From the NCBI GenBank assembly GCA_002213445.1, contig NJIE01000031.1, forward strand, positions 1-64,000: a stretch of DNA of 64,000 nt. The letters run 5' to 3'. Shown one piece after another: positions 36,131 through 44,750 of the stretch (within the stretch, counting starts at the first letter, position 1; each line of letters begins with the position of its first letter). The notes under the pieces were generated by a model, which was not told where the DNA came from, searched no databases, and saw only the letters and a program-made list of their open reading frames with translations. The position numbers were made by a program, and so were the translations under genes. This stretch comes from Xenophilus sp. AP218F (GTDB lineage: Bacteria > Pseudomonadota > Gammaproteobacteria > Burkholderiales > Chromobacteriaceae).

Positions 36131-36148
36131 TAGTCACTTGCGTTACTA
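36131..36148. promoter_or_regulatory. Operator candidate for the MarR-family repressor, site 1
   Basis: TAGTCACTTGCGTTACTA is an 18-bp near-palindrome 38 bp upstream of the efflux operon start. Its reverse complement TAGTAACGCAAGTGACTA shares the half-site TAGTAACG with site 2 at 36697-36714. MarR proteins typically bind palindromes of this size. Confidence 0.6.
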
Positions 36149-36185
36149 TCTGCGCAAATTTTTTATTGGCCTACCCGCAACGGCT

Positions 36186-36686
36186 TCAGCCGTCCAGTTT
36201 GGTCAGCAGTTTGCGCATCAGTTGTTCCAGTTGTTGTTTTTCTTCCTGATCGAAGTCGGCCCACAAGGCCTTGTGGCATTCCCGAGACAGCGGCAACAGA
36301 CTTTCCACCAGGCGGATGCCTTCCGGCGTCAACTCCAGCAGGATCTTGCGGCGATCCTCGGCGCTGGGCGAACGCGCCGCCCAACCGTTTTTCACCAGCT
36401 CGTCGGCGATGCGGGTGGCGTTGGTGCGCGAAGAATCCAGCGTTTCGCTGATATCCGACGGATATAGCGCCTGGTTGGGACAGGCGTACAGCGCCATCAG
36501 CGCCATCCAGACGGTTTCGTTCAGGCCGTAGGGCCGCAACTCTTCGCACAGCCGGGCGCTGAGCCGCGGCACGATGTGGAACAGCAGGCGGGTGAGGATG
36601 ACTTCCTGGCGCGGCACGCCCGGAAAGCGGGACTCTACCCGGTTGACGGCTTGTTCGAGCTGCTGGAAAGACTTGTTGGGGGTCAT
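36186..36686 (-). CDS. EmrR/MprA-type MarR-family regulator
   Basis: The product is 166 residues, slightly shorter than EmrR. The winged helix reads WMALMALYACPNQALYPSDISETLDSSRTNATRIADELVKNGW and the wing SAEDRRKILLELTPEG. The pattern is that of EmrR/MprA, which represses emrAB and is released by uncouplers and phenolic drugs. It lies 92 bp upstream of the outer-membrane channel gene on the same strand. Matching palindromes lie upstream of both genes, so autorepression and repression of the pump are likely. Confidence 0.93.
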   Translation of the reverse strand: MTPNKSFQQLEQAVNRVESRFPGVPRQEVILTRLLFHIVPRLSARLCEELRPYGLNETVWMALMALYACPNQALYPSDISETLDSSRTNATRIADELVKNGWAARSPSAEDRRKILLELTPEGIRLVESLLPLSRECHKALWADFDQEEKQQLEQLMRKLLTKLDG

Positions 36687-36696
36687 GGCGGGATTT

Positions 36697-36714
36697 TAGT
36701 AACGTGCGGTACTA
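36697..36714. promoter_or_regulatory. Operator candidate for the MarR-family repressor, site 2
   Basis: TAGTAACGTGCGGTACTA lies 10 bp upstream of the regulator's start codon. It is 18 bp, the same length as site 1, and shares TAGTAACG and an inverted TACTA/ACTA half. AAGTGACTAT at 36721-36730 is the exact inverse of ATAGTCACTT at 36130-36139. Confidence 0.6.
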
Positions 36715-36741
36715 TTTTTCAAGTGACTATAACAATCGGTA

Positions 36742-36769
36742 ACAAAAACAGGGGCCGGCGGCCCCTGTT
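36742..36769 (-). terminator. Terminator of the arsC-like gene
   Basis: AACAGGGGCC, loop GGC, GGCCCCTGTT is a perfect 10-bp stem followed by TTTG on the minus strand (five T in all including the stem end), 17 bp after the stop at 36786. Confidence 0.85.
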
Positions 36770-36785
36770 CCGATGCGGCTTCATC

Positions 36786-37133
36786 TTATGCGAGCAGTTC
36801 CAGCACCCGCTCCGGCGGACGGCCGACCACGGCCTGCCGGCCGCGGACGGCGATGGGGCGTTCGATCAGGATGGGGTTGTCCACCATGGCGCGAATCAGG
36901 TGATCGCGCTCCAGCGTGATGTCGTCGAGGTACAGCTCGCCGTACTCGTCTTCCTTCTGGCGCATCAGCTCGCGCGGCTCCATGTCCAGCAGTTGCAGCA
37001 GCTGATCCAGCTCGGCGGCGCTGGGCGGCTGTTTCAGATATTCGATGACTTCCACTTCGGCGCCGGCTTCTTGCAGCAGCGCCAGCGCCGCGCGCGACTT
37101 GGAACAGCGCGGGTTGTGATACAGGCGAATCAT
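36786..37133 (-). CDS. ArsC-family glutaredoxin-dependent arsenate reductase
   Basis: The product is 115 residues, the normal length, with an ATG at 37133 after GGGGAGA. The N-terminal MIRLYHNPRCSKSRAAL holds the catalytic cysteine (Cys10), and NPILIERPIAV with the RP arginine is the arsenate-binding loop. It would reduce arsenate to arsenite with glutathione and glutaredoxin. There is no ars operon beside it, so it may be a housekeeping YffB/ArsC-like protein whose true substrate is uncertain. Confidence 0.88.
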   Translation of the reverse strand: MIRLYHNPRCSKSRAALALLQEAGAEVEVIEYLKQPPSAAELDQLLQLLDMEPRELMRQKEDEYGELYLDDITLERDHLIRAMVDNPILIERPIAVRGRQAVVGRPPERVLELLA

Positions 37134-37383
37134 GGTGCGTCTCCCCTCGGGTTCTGGGTTTTCAAGCCCGCCGCGGGCGGCGCGCGGTTGCTGGGCGGGC
37201 TGGCTTGGAGATGGGTTTATCGTGGCACGAAAGCGCTGCTCCCGCCACTGCCGGGGGAGCGGCCGGGCGCGCGGCGGCAGATTATGCCACGGCCGGGCGA
37301 GGCGCGCCGCCTGGCGCGGGATAGCGTTTGGCAAGCGCCGGCGTAACCGTTACCATGGCCGGCCACCCTTCAAGTTGCATGTC

Positions 37384-38604
37384 ATGTCATCGTCCGCGCG
37401 CAGCCACTTCGGCCTGGCCATCCTGTTGGCCGCCCTGTCCACTCTGGGCCCGTTTTCCATCGATACCTTCTTGCCGGCGATGCCGGCCATCGGCGCCAGC
37501 CTGGCGGTGTCCCCGCTGCAAATGCAGCAGGCTCTCACGGTTTACCTGTTCTGTTACGCGGTGATGATGCTGTGGCACGGCTCGATCTCCGACGCGGTCG
37601 GCCGCCGGCCGGTGGTGCTGGCCACCACGCTGTTGTTCAGCCTGGCGTCGATCGGCTGCGCGCTGTCGGACAGCCTGGGCCAGCTGCTGCTGTTCCGCGC
37701 CTTGCAGGGGCTGTGCGGCGGCGCGGGCCTGGTGGTGGGGCGGGCCATCATCCGCGACAAGCTGGACGGCGCGGCGGCGCAGCGGCTGATGTCGCAAGTG
37801 ACCATGCTGTTCTCGCTGTCGCCGGCCATCGCGCCGGTGGTGGGCGGCTGGCTGTATGGCGCGTTCGGCTGGCATTCCATCTTCGTGTTCATGGCCGTGG
37901 TCGGCCTCGCGCTGTTCCTGATGTGCTGGTTCGGCCTGGAGGAGACGCACGGGCATGAGGCGCGCCAGCCGCTCAAGGCGCGCTATCTGCTGGCCAATTA
38001 CCTGCAGGTGGGCAGAAAGCGCGAATTCCAGCTCCTGACCGCGGCGGTGTCGTTCAACTTCGCCGGCTTCTTCCTGTACATCCCGTCCGCGCCGGTGTTC
38101 CTGCTGCAGCACTTGCACTTGAAGCCAACCCAGTTTTTGTGGATGTTCGGCCCGGCGGTGGCGGGCATCATGTTCGGTGCCTATCTGTCGGGCAGGATGG
38201 CGGGTTTCGTCAGCCAGAAAGACATCGTCAGCCGCGGCTACGCGCTGATGTTCATCGCCGCGGCAGGCAATCTGGCCTACAACCTGCTTGCCAGCCAGGC
38301 CAGCATGCCGTGGGCGGTGTTGCCGCTGGCCTTGTACACCACCGGCATGTCGCTGGTGGCGCCGTCGATCACGCTGACGCTGATGGACCAGTTCCCGTCC
38401 TTGCGCGGCACCACTTCCTCGTTGCAGGGCTTTTTCCAGACCATGATGTCCAGTCTGGTGGCCGGCCTGATCGCGCCCCTGGTCTGGGGCTCGCCGCTGA
38501 GTCTGGCGCTGGCGATGACCGGGATGCTGCTGGCGGGGTTCGGTTTCCGGATGGCGTATCGGCGGCGGGTGGACCGCTTGCCGTCCCCCTCGCGCGAACC
38601 ATGA
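37384..38604 (+). CDS. Bcr/CflA-family drug efflux MFS transporter
   Basis: The product is 406 residues with 12 membrane segments (DHA1 type). The N terminus STLGPFSIDTFLPAMPAIGASL, motif A in GSISDAVGRRPV and the LQGLCGGAGLVVGRAIIRD block are those of Bcr/CflA proteins, which export bicyclomycin, chloramphenicol or related compounds. The start at 37384 lacks a strong ribosome-binding site. It is divergent from the arsC-like gene. Confidence 0.92.
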   Translation: MSSSARSHFGLAILLAALSTLGPFSIDTFLPAMPAIGASLAVSPLQMQQALTVYLFCYAVMMLWHGSISDAVGRRPVVLATTLLFSLASIGCALSDSLGQLLLFRALQGLCGGAGLVVGRAIIRDKLDGAAAQRLMSQVTMLFSLSPAIAPVVGGWLYGAFGWHSIFVFMAVVGLALFLMCWFGLEETHGHEARQPLKARYLLANYLQVGRKREFQLLTAAVSFNFAGFFLYIPSAPVFLLQHLHLKPTQFLWMFGPAVAGIMFGAYLSGRMAGFVSQKDIVSRGYALMFIAAAGNLAYNLLASQASMPWAVLPLALYTTGMSLVAPSITLTLMDQFPSLRGTTSSLQGFFQTMMSSLVAGLIAPLVWGSPLSLALAMTGMLLAGFGFRMAYRRRVDRLPSPSREP

Positions 38605-38630
38605 AAAAAGCCGGCGATCGCCGGCTTTTT
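38604..38630. terminator. Bidirectional terminator
   Basis: AAAAAGCCGGC, a short loop centred on GATC, GCCGGCTTTTT forms a strong stem with A and U tracts on both sides, between the convergent MFS and thrB genes. Confidence 0.9.
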
Positions 38631-38650
38631 CGCGCAAGGCCGGGCCGAAG

Positions 38651-39589
38651 CTACAGCCAGAAATCCTGCCGCTGGCGGTGCGCTTCCAGCAGCTTCTGGA
38701 AGACGCGAGGGTCCTTGGTGTAGGTCAGTTCGCCGTCCATCGGCTGATACAGGTCGTGCAGGCGCGAGGTCCAGAAGCGCAGCGCGGCGGCGCGCAGCAT
38801 CACCGGCCAGGCGGCGATCTCTTCCTCGCTCAGCTTGCGCGCGGCCTGATAGCCGGCGAGGAAGGCGCGCGCCAGTTGCGGATCGATTTCGCCCGTTTCG
38901 CCGCGCGCCCAGTCGTTGACCGCGATGGCCACGTCGTAGAGCAGCACGTCGTTGCAGGCGTAGTAGAAGTCGATGAAGCCGGCGATGGCGTCGCCGTCCA
39001 TCAGCACGTTGTCGCGGAACAGGTCGGCGTGGATCACGCCGGAGGGCAGGTGATCGAAGCGGTGGCTGTCCTGGAACTGCACCTCGGCGCGCAAGCTGGC
39101 GGCGACGGCCGCGTCCAGCTGCGGGTACAGCGCCTGGGCGGTGCGGCTCCACCAGCGCGGGCCGCGCGGATTTTTCATCTTCAGCGGGAACGTGGCGCCG
39201 GCCAGGTGCATCTGGGCCAGCATCTCGCCCACGGCGCGGCATTGCGCCGCGTTGGGGGCGGCCACGTCGCCGCCGCGCAGGCAGCTGACCAGGCAGGCCG
39301 GCTTGCCGGCCAGCAGCGAGGCGAAGCCGTCGGTGTGGTCGGCCACCGGCGCCGGGCAGGCCACGCCGTGGCGCGCCAGATGGCTCATCAGCGTCAGGTA
39401 GTAGGGCAGCTCTTCCAGCTGCAGGGTTTCGAACAGCGTCAGCACGTACCGGCCGTGCGTGGTGGTGACGAAGTAGTTGGTGTTGGTGATGCCCGCCGCG
39501 ATGCCTTGCAGCTCCAGCAGCTCGCCCAGCGCGTAGCGTTGCAGCCATTGCGCCAGACTGGCGCGGCTGACCGTGGTGTAAACCGACAT
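38651..39589 (-). CDS. thrB: Homoserine kinase (APH-fold, type II ThrB)
   Basis: The product is 312 residues. This ThrB is of the aminoglycoside-phosphotransferase fold found in Pseudomonas and beta-proteobacteria, unrelated to the GHMP-kinase ThrB of E. coli. It phosphorylates homoserine for threonine synthesis. The Brenner-type catalytic motif is GVIHADLFRDNVLM and the metal site GFIDFYYACNDVLLYD. The DUF2782 gene lies 10 bp upstream on the same strand, a neighbour seen in many beta-proteobacteria. Confidence 0.95.
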   Translation of the reverse strand: MSVYTTVSRASLAQWLQRYALGELLELQGIAAGITNTNYFVTTTHGRYVLTLFETLQLEELPYYLTLMSHLARHGVACPAPVADHTDGFASLLAGKPACLVSCLRGGDVAAPNAAQCRAVGEMLAQMHLAGATFPLKMKNPRGPRWWSRTAQALYPQLDAAVAASLRAEVQFQDSHRFDHLPSGVIHADLFRDNVLMDGDAIAGFIDFYYACNDVLLYDVAIAVNDWARGETGEIDPQLARAFLAGYQAARKLSEEEIAAWPVMLRAAALRFWTSRLHDLYQPMDGELTYTKDPRVFQKLLEAHRQRQDFWL

Positions 39590-39599
39590 GCCGCCTCCG

Positions 39600-39929
39600 T
39601 CAGAACCGCTTCAGAACCCAGCGCGGCATGATGATGCGCGTGGCCGGATCGACCTGGCGCATGGTGCCGGAGCCGTTGTCGTCTATCAGGTAATAAGGCA
39701 CGCCGTGGGCCGGGGTGACCTTGATCATGTACAGCTGGCCGTTGAGGCGGTACTCCTCGATCTTGTCGTCGCCCTTCTGGATCAGGCGCACCTCCGGTTC
39801 CGGCTCGGCGGAGTTGTGCTCGCTGATGACGGGCGGCGGCGGCACGACAGCCTTGGCCGGGGCCGAGGCATCGGCGGCCCAGGCGTGGGAGAGGGGGAGC
39901 AGCAGCACGGCGGCTAGCAGGCGACGCAT
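39600..39929 (-). CDS. DUF2782 exported protein
   Basis: The product is 109 residues, with an ATG at 39929 after AAGGAA. A signal peptide (MRRLLAAVLLLPLSHAWA) and a proline-rich linker are followed by the DUF2782 domain (EPEVRLIQKGDDKIEEYRLNGQLYMIKVTP...YYLIDDNGSG). Function unknown. Probably co-transcribed with thrB, 10 bp downstream; the conserved pairing with thrB and polA has no known reason. Confidence 0.9.
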   Translation of the reverse strand: MRRLLAAVLLLPLSHAWAADASAPAKAVVPPPPVISEHNSAEPEPEVRLIQKGDDKIEEYRLNGQLYMIKVTPAHGVPYYLIDDNGSGTMRQVDPATRIIMPRWVLKRF

Positions 39930-40003
39930 GGTGTTTCCTTGCAAAAGTGATAAGGGGGTTCGGTGGCGGCGCTCCGGCCGGCCGCAGGGCGGGCCGGACG
40001 CGC

Positions 40004-40732
40004 TTACAGGTTCAGCAATTGCTCGCGCTCGGCCGGCAATGCCTCGAAGCCGCGGGTTTCGTAATGCTTGAAGATGGTTTCCACGATTTGCTTCGGGTCG
40101 TCGATCAGCTGGATCAGGTTGAGGTCGTCGGGATTGATCATGCCCTCGCTCACCAGCCTGTCCTTCACCCAGTCGAGTAGGCCGGCCCAGAATTCGCGGC
40201 AGCACAGGATGATGGGTATCTTGCGGCTCTTGCCGGTTTGAATCAGCGTCAGCGCCTCGAACATTTCGTCCAGGGTGCCGAAGCCGCCGGGCATCACCAC
40301 GTAGGCGATGGCGTGCTTGACGAACATCACCTTGCGGCTGAAGAAGTGGTTGAACTTGACCGACAGGTCCTGGTAGTCGTTGGGCTTCTGTTCGTGCGGC
40401 AGCACGATATTCAGCGCCACCGACGGGCTTCTGCCGTAAAATGCGCCCTTGTTGGCGGCCTCCATGATGCCGGGGCCGCCCCCTGAAATCACCGAGAAGC
40501 CGGAGTCCGACAGCAGCCGGGCCACTTCTTCGGTCAACTTGTAGTACTTGTGGTCGCGCGGAGTGCGGGCGCTGCCAAAAATGCTGACCGCCGGCATGAT
40601 GCCTTGCAGTTCCTCGGCCGACTCGACAAACTCCGACAATATCTTCATCACATGCCACGCTTCGCGCGAGCGGAAACGCTGCATCATCTCGTAGCGATCA
40701 CTGGTCTGCGGTAATTTATCGGACAAGCTCAT
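40004..40732 (-). CDS. LOG-family nucleotide 5-prime-monophosphate nucleosidase
   Basis: The product is 242 residues. The LOG signatures GGGPGIMEAANKGA and the PGGFGTLDEMFE motif (consensus PGGxGTxxE) are intact. LOG proteins hydrolyse the N-glycosidic bond of (cytokinin) nucleoside monophosphates; the longer bacterial TIGR00730 members include nucleotide-salvage enzymes such as PpnN-like proteins. Start at 40732 after AGAGG. The start codon lies only 15 bp from the divergent polA start. Confidence 0.92.
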   Translation of the reverse strand: MSLSDKLPQTSDRYEMMQRFRSREAWHVMKILSEFVESAEELQGIMPAVSIFGSARTPRDHKYYKLTEEVARLLSDSGFSVISGGGPGIMEAANKGAFYGRSPSVALNIVLPHEQKPNDYQDLSVKFNHFFSRKVMFVKHAIAYVVMPGGFGTLDEMFEALTLIQTGKSRKIPIILCCREFWAGLLDWVKDRLVSEGMINPDDLNLIQLIDDPKQIVETIFKHYETRGFEALPAEREQLLNL

Positions 40733-40747
40733 ACTTCTGCCTCTTTT

Positions 40748-43543
40748 ATGAAAACATTGTTATTGATCGACGGCTCTTCTTATTTGTACCGCGCCTTTCA
40801 CGCGATGCCCGATTTGCGTTCTCCGGATGGCCGGCCGGTGGGGGCTGTCTACGGCATGGTCAACATGCTCAGGCGGCTGGAGAAAGAGGTTGAGTTCGAT
40901 TATAGCGCCTGCGTCTTCGACGCGAAGGGCAAGACTTTCCGCGACGACCTCTACCCCGAGTACAAGGCCAATCGTCCGTCCATGCCCGAAGAGCTGGCTT
41001 CCCAGATTACGGCGGTACACGACGTGGTGCAAGCTTCCGGCTGGCCGATGCTGGCGGTGCCGGGCGTGGAAGCGGACGACGTGATCGGCACGCTGGCGCG
41101 CGTCGGCGCGGCCGCCGGCATGAAGGTGATCGTCTCCACCGGCGACAAGGACATGGCGCAGCTGGTGACGCCGGAGGTGACGCTGGTCAACACCATGACC
41201 AACGAATGGCTGGACGAGGCGGGCGTGAAAGAGAAGTTCGGCGTGCCGCCGAACCGGATCATCGATTACCTGACCCTGATCGGCGACAAGGTGGACAACG
41301 TGCCCGGCGTCGACAAGTGCGGCCCCAAGACCGCGGTGAAGTGGCTGGAGCAGTACGGCAGCCTGGACGCCATCGTCGCCCAGGCGGACAGCGTGGGCGG
41401 CAAGGTGGGCGAAAACCTGCGCGCCGCGCTGGACTGGCTGCCGATGGGCAAGCGCCTGATCACCATCGATTGCCGGGTTGATTTGAGCGCCGATCTGCCG
41501 CACGGCCTGCCTGGCCTGCAGCACGGCCAGAAGGACAAGCCGCGGCTGGCGGAGCTGTTTCTGGAGCTGGGCTTTCGCACCTTCTACCGCGAAGTGACCG
41601 AAGGCGGCGAAATGCCGGCCGTCGCCCAGCGCGGAGAGGACGCGCCCGTCGCGCCGCTAGGCGACGCCCAGGGCGACATGTTCGCCGAGCCGGCTGTCGA
41701 GGCGGCGGCCCAAGCCGCCCCGGGCGAAGGCGCGCTGGCGCGCCATTACGAAACCATTCTCACCACTGCCCAGCTGGACGCCTGGCTGGCGCGCCTGGCG
41801 GCGGCCGACGAGGTGTCGCTGGATACCGAAACCACCAGCCTGGACCCGATGGCCGCGCGCATCGTCGGTCTCAGCTTCTCGGTCAAGGCGGGCGAAGCCG
41901 CCTACCTGCCGCTGGCGCACCAGTACGCCGGCGCGCCGGAGCAGTTGCCGCTGGACGCGACGCTGGCCCGCCTCAAACCCTGGCTGGAAGACGCCGGCAA
42001 GAAGAAATGCGGCCAGAACCTGAAGTACGACCGCCACGTGCTGGCCAATCACGGCATCGCGCTCGCCGGCGTGGCCGACGATTCGATGCTGGCCTCCTAC
42101 GTGCTGGAAAGCCACCAGCGCCACAATATGGACGACCTGGCGCGCCGCCACCTGGGCGAGAACACCGTCAGCTACGAGGAGATTTGCGGCAAGGGCGCCA
42201 AGCAGATCGGCTTCGCCGAAGTGGACATCGATACCGCCGCCCATTACGCGGCGGAAGACGCCGACATCACGCTGCGCTTGAACCGGCATTTCGCCGGCGC
42301 GCTATCCGGCGATCTGGAAAAGGTCTACCGCGACATCGAGCTGCCGGTGGCCGAGGTGCTGTTCAAGATGGAGCGCCACGGCGTGCTGATCGACCGCGAC
42401 ATGCTGGCGGCGCAAAGCCATCAGCTGGGCGGCCAGATGCTGGAGCTGGAGCAGCAGGCTTACGAGCTGGCCGGCCAGCCCTTCAATCTCAACTCGCCCA
42501 AGCAGCTGCAGGAGATCCTGTTCGGCAAGCTGGCCATTCCCACCAAGGGCGTGAAGAAGACGCCGTCGGGCGGCTACTCCACCGACGAGTCGGTGCTGGA
42601 GCAGCTGGCGCTGGACCACCCGTTGCCCAAGCGCATCCTGGAGTACCGCGGCCTCGCCAAGCTCAAGTCCACTTACACCGACAAGCTGCCGACGCTGATT
42701 CATCCACAGACCGGCCGCGTCCATACCACTTATTCACAGGCGGTGGCGATTACCGGCCGGCTGGCGAGCTCCGATCCCAATCTGCAGAACATCCCGGTGC
42801 GCACCGCCGAAGGCCGCCGCGTGCGCGAGGCTTTCATCGCGCCGCCGGGCTGGCGGATCGTGTCGGCTGACTATTCGCAGATCGAGCTGCGCATCATGGC
42901 CCACCTGTCCGACGACCAGGGCATGCTGAGCGCCTTCGCCAGCGGCGAGGACATTCACAAGGCCACCGCGGCGGAAGTGTTCGGCGTCGAGCTGTCCGCC
43001 GTCACCTCAGACCAGCGCCGCGCCGCCAAGGCGATCAACTTCGGCCTGATCTACGGCATGAGCGCCTTTGGCCTCGCCGCCCAGCTGGACATCGAGCGCA
43101 GCGCCGCCCAGCAGTACATCGACCGTTACTTCATGCGCTATCCGGGCGTGGCCGAGTACATGCAGACCACGCGCGAGAAAGCGCGCGAGCAGGGCTACGT
43201 GGAAACCGTGTTCGGCCGCCGCCTGTATCTGCCGGACATCAAGCTGTCCAACCCGGCGCGCAGGGCCGGGGCTGAGCGCGCCGCGATCAACGCGCCGATG
43301 CAGGGCACGGCGGCCGACCTGATCAAGCTGGCGATGCTGGCCGTGCAGGACTGGCTGGAGCGCGACGGCTTGCAGAGCAAGCTGATCATGCAGGTGCACG
43401 ACGAACTGGTGCTGGAAACCCCGGACGCGGAGCTGGCGCTGGTCAAGCAGAAGCTGCCCGAGATCATGGCCGGCGTCGCCAGGCTCAAGGTGCCGCTGTT
43501 GGCCGAGGTGGGCGCCGGCGCCAGCTGGGAGGCTGCGCACTAG
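40748..43543 (+). CDS. polA: DNA polymerase I
   Basis: The product is 931 residues with all three domains. The 5-prime flap exonuclease (1 to about 290) opens LLLIDGSSYLYRAFHA and has GVEADDVIGTLA and STGDKDMAQLV. The 3-prime proofreading domain (about 330-510) keeps the acidic motifs SLDTETTSLD, GQNLKYDRHVL and HYAAEDADITL, so proofreading should be active. The polymerase has motif A DYSQIELR, motif B RRAAKAINFGLIYG and motif C QVHDELVLE. It acts in repair and Okazaki-fragment processing. No ribosome-binding site precedes the conserved start, and the divergent LOG gene starts 15 bp away, so the promoter must lie inside the LOG gene. Confidence 0.98.
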   Translation: MKTLLLIDGSSYLYRAFHAMPDLRSPDGRPVGAVYGMVNMLRRLEKEVEFDYSACVFDAKGKTFRDDLYPEYKANRPSMPEELASQITAVHDVVQASGWPMLAVPGVEADDVIGTLARVGAAAGMKVIVSTGDKDMAQLVTPEVTLVNTMTNEWLDEAGVKEKFGVPPNRIIDYLTLIGDKVDNVPGVDKCGPKTAVKWLEQYGSLDAIVAQADSVGGKVGENLRAALDWLPMGKRLITIDCRVDLSADLPHGLPGLQHGQKDKPRLAELFLELGFRTFYREVTEGGEMPAVAQRGEDAPVAPLGDAQGDMFAEPAVEAAAQAAPGEGALARHYETILTTAQLDAWLARLAAADEVSLDTETTSLDPMAARIVGLSFSVKAGEAAYLPLAHQYAGAPEQLPLDATLARLKPWLEDAGKKKCGQNLKYDRHVLANHGIALAGVADDSMLASYVLESHQRHNMDDLARRHLGENTVSYEEICGKGAKQIGFAEVDIDTAAHYAAEDADITLRLNRHFAGALSGDLEKVYRDIELPVAEVLFKMERHGVLIDRDMLAAQSHQLGGQMLELEQQAYELAGQPFNLNSPKQLQEILFGKLAIPTKGVKKTPSGGYSTDESVLEQLALDHPLPKRILEYRGLAKLKSTYTDKLPTLIHPQTGRVHTTYSQAVAITGRLASSDPNLQNIPVRTAEGRRVREAFIAPPGWRIVSADYSQIELRIMAHLSDDQGMLSAFASGEDIHKATAAEVFGVELSAVTSDQRRAAKAINFGLIYGMSAFGLAAQLDIERSAAQQYIDRYFMRYPGVAEYMQTTREKAREQGYVETVFGRRLYLPDIKLSNPARRAGAERAAINAPMQGTAADLIKLAMLAVQDWLERDGLQSKLIMQVHDELVLETPDAELALVKQKLPEIMAGVARLKVPLLAEVGAGASWEAAH

Positions 43544-43576
43544 GCCGCTCTCGTTCGATTTCCGGCGATCGATCCG

Positions 43577-43614
43577 AACGCCCCGCCACGCCCCGCGGCC
43601 TGGCGGGGCGTTTT
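43577..43614 (+). terminator. Terminator of polA
   Basis: AACGCCCCGCCA and TGGCGGGGCGTT form a 12-bp stem with a 12-base loop and continue into TT, giving a U4 run, 33 bp after the polA stop. Confidence 0.88.
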
Positions 43615-43734
43615 GCCGTCCGCGCCGCGAGGGCGCGGATTGCTTCCTGCTTTGGGACAGGCCGGCCTTGGAAGCGCGCGGCGCGCCATGAAAAATCAAA
43701 GCGTTTCGGCGCGGCGACAATAGACGGAGGAGCG

Positions 43735-44277
43735 ATGGCGCGAAGGGGGCAGGGCGGCTGGAATCTGCTGGAATGGCTGGTGGCGCTCGCCATCGCCGGC
43801 ATGACGTTGAGTTTGGGCGTGCCGGCGCTGAGCCGCCTGCTGCATGCCCAGCAGCTGCGGCAGCAGACGCAGGCGCTTTACCAGACGGTGCGGCTGGCGC
43901 GCGAGGAAGCCCTGCGCCGCCAGCAGCCGGTCTACCTGTGTCCGGCCAACCTCAAGATCAATCTGCAGCTGCAGGGCTGCCAGCCGGCGGCCAGGGCCGG
44001 GAACTGGAGCGAGGGCGCGCTGGCGTACGCGGATATCGGCGCGGCGGGCAAGGCGGCTTACGACAGCGGCGAGCGGCTGGGCCTGGCCATTTTCCGGCAA
44101 CCGCTCGCGGTCAGCGGCAGCCGGCCGCAACTGGTTTTTACCGCCGACGGCCGCTTGCTGCCTGCGGCTCCCGCCCATTTCCTGTTTCGCCACCCGCCGT
44201 CCGGGCTGTGCCAGGAGCTGCGGGTGGGCGCGGGCGGGCGGCCGTGGCTGGAGGCGGTGCGCGATGGCTGCGCCTAG
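43735..44277 (+). CDS. FimT/GspH-type minor pseudopilin
   Basis: The product is 180 residues, with an ATG at 43735 after GGAGGAG. A short basic leader ends at a prepilin peptidase site, RGQGG|WNLLEWLVALAIAG, with Glu at +5 of the mature form. The N-terminal helix is followed by a GspH-like globular domain with a C-terminal Cys pair. It is the first of five overlapping genes for minor pilins, which prime assembly of type IV pili and act in twitching, adhesion and DNA uptake. Confidence 0.82.
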   Translation: MARRGQGGWNLLEWLVALAIAGMTLSLGVPALSRLLHAQQLRQQTQALYQTVRLAREEALRRQQPVYLCPANLKINLQLQGCQPAARAGNWSEGALAYADIGAAGKAAYDSGERLGLAIFRQPLAVSGSRPQLVFTADGRLLPAAPAHFLFRHPPSGLCQELRVGAGGRPWLEAVRDGCA

Positions 44278-44749
44278 CCGGGCGGCGGGCTTCAGCCTGC
44301 TGGAAACCATGCTGGCGCTCGCGCTGTGGCTGGCCACGCTGGCGGCGGTGTCTTCGCTGCATGGCCGCGCCTTGCTGGACGGACGAGAGGCCTGGCTGCG
44401 CGCGCGCATGGAACGGGCGGCCGCGGATTTGCACTTGGCGATGCAGACCGGGAGCGAGCCGTGGCGGCGCTACGAAGCCTTGCGGCTGGCGGGCGGCGGC
44501 GGGACGTCGCCGGAAGCGGCCCGCCATTGGGCGCGCTTCGCCGCCGAGTTGCAAGCGGCGGCGAGGCCGGCGCAGGATGTGCAAGCGCGGGTATGCCGCG
44601 GGGCCGCGTCCGCCGCGCCGCGCCGGGATCAACTGGGTTGCGCGGCGCAAGGCGCATGGGCGATCCGGATCGCCTGGCGCAGCCGCCAGTGGCAAGCGCC
44701 GGGCGGCTGGCGGGAGCAGGGGCTGCTGTGGCCGCTGGGAGAGGAGTGA
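44264..44749 (+). CDS. PilV-type minor pilin
   Basis: The product is 161 residues. The leader MAAPSRAAG is cut before FSLLETMLALALWLATLAAV (Glu +5). The rest is Arg/Ala-rich with a C-terminal pair of cysteines (CRGAASAAPRRDQLGC), matching the type IV pilus modification protein PilV in size and position. It overlaps the fimT-type gene by 14 bp and is followed at once by pilW. Confidence 0.78.
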   Translation: MAAPSRAAGFSLLETMLALALWLATLAAVSSLHGRALLDGREAWLRARMERAAADLHLAMQTGSEPWRRYEALRLAGGGGTSPEAARHWARFAAELQAAARPAQDVQARVCRGAASAAPRRDQLGCAAQGAWAIRIAWRSRQWQAPGGWREQGLLWPLGEE

Positions 44750-44750
44750 A

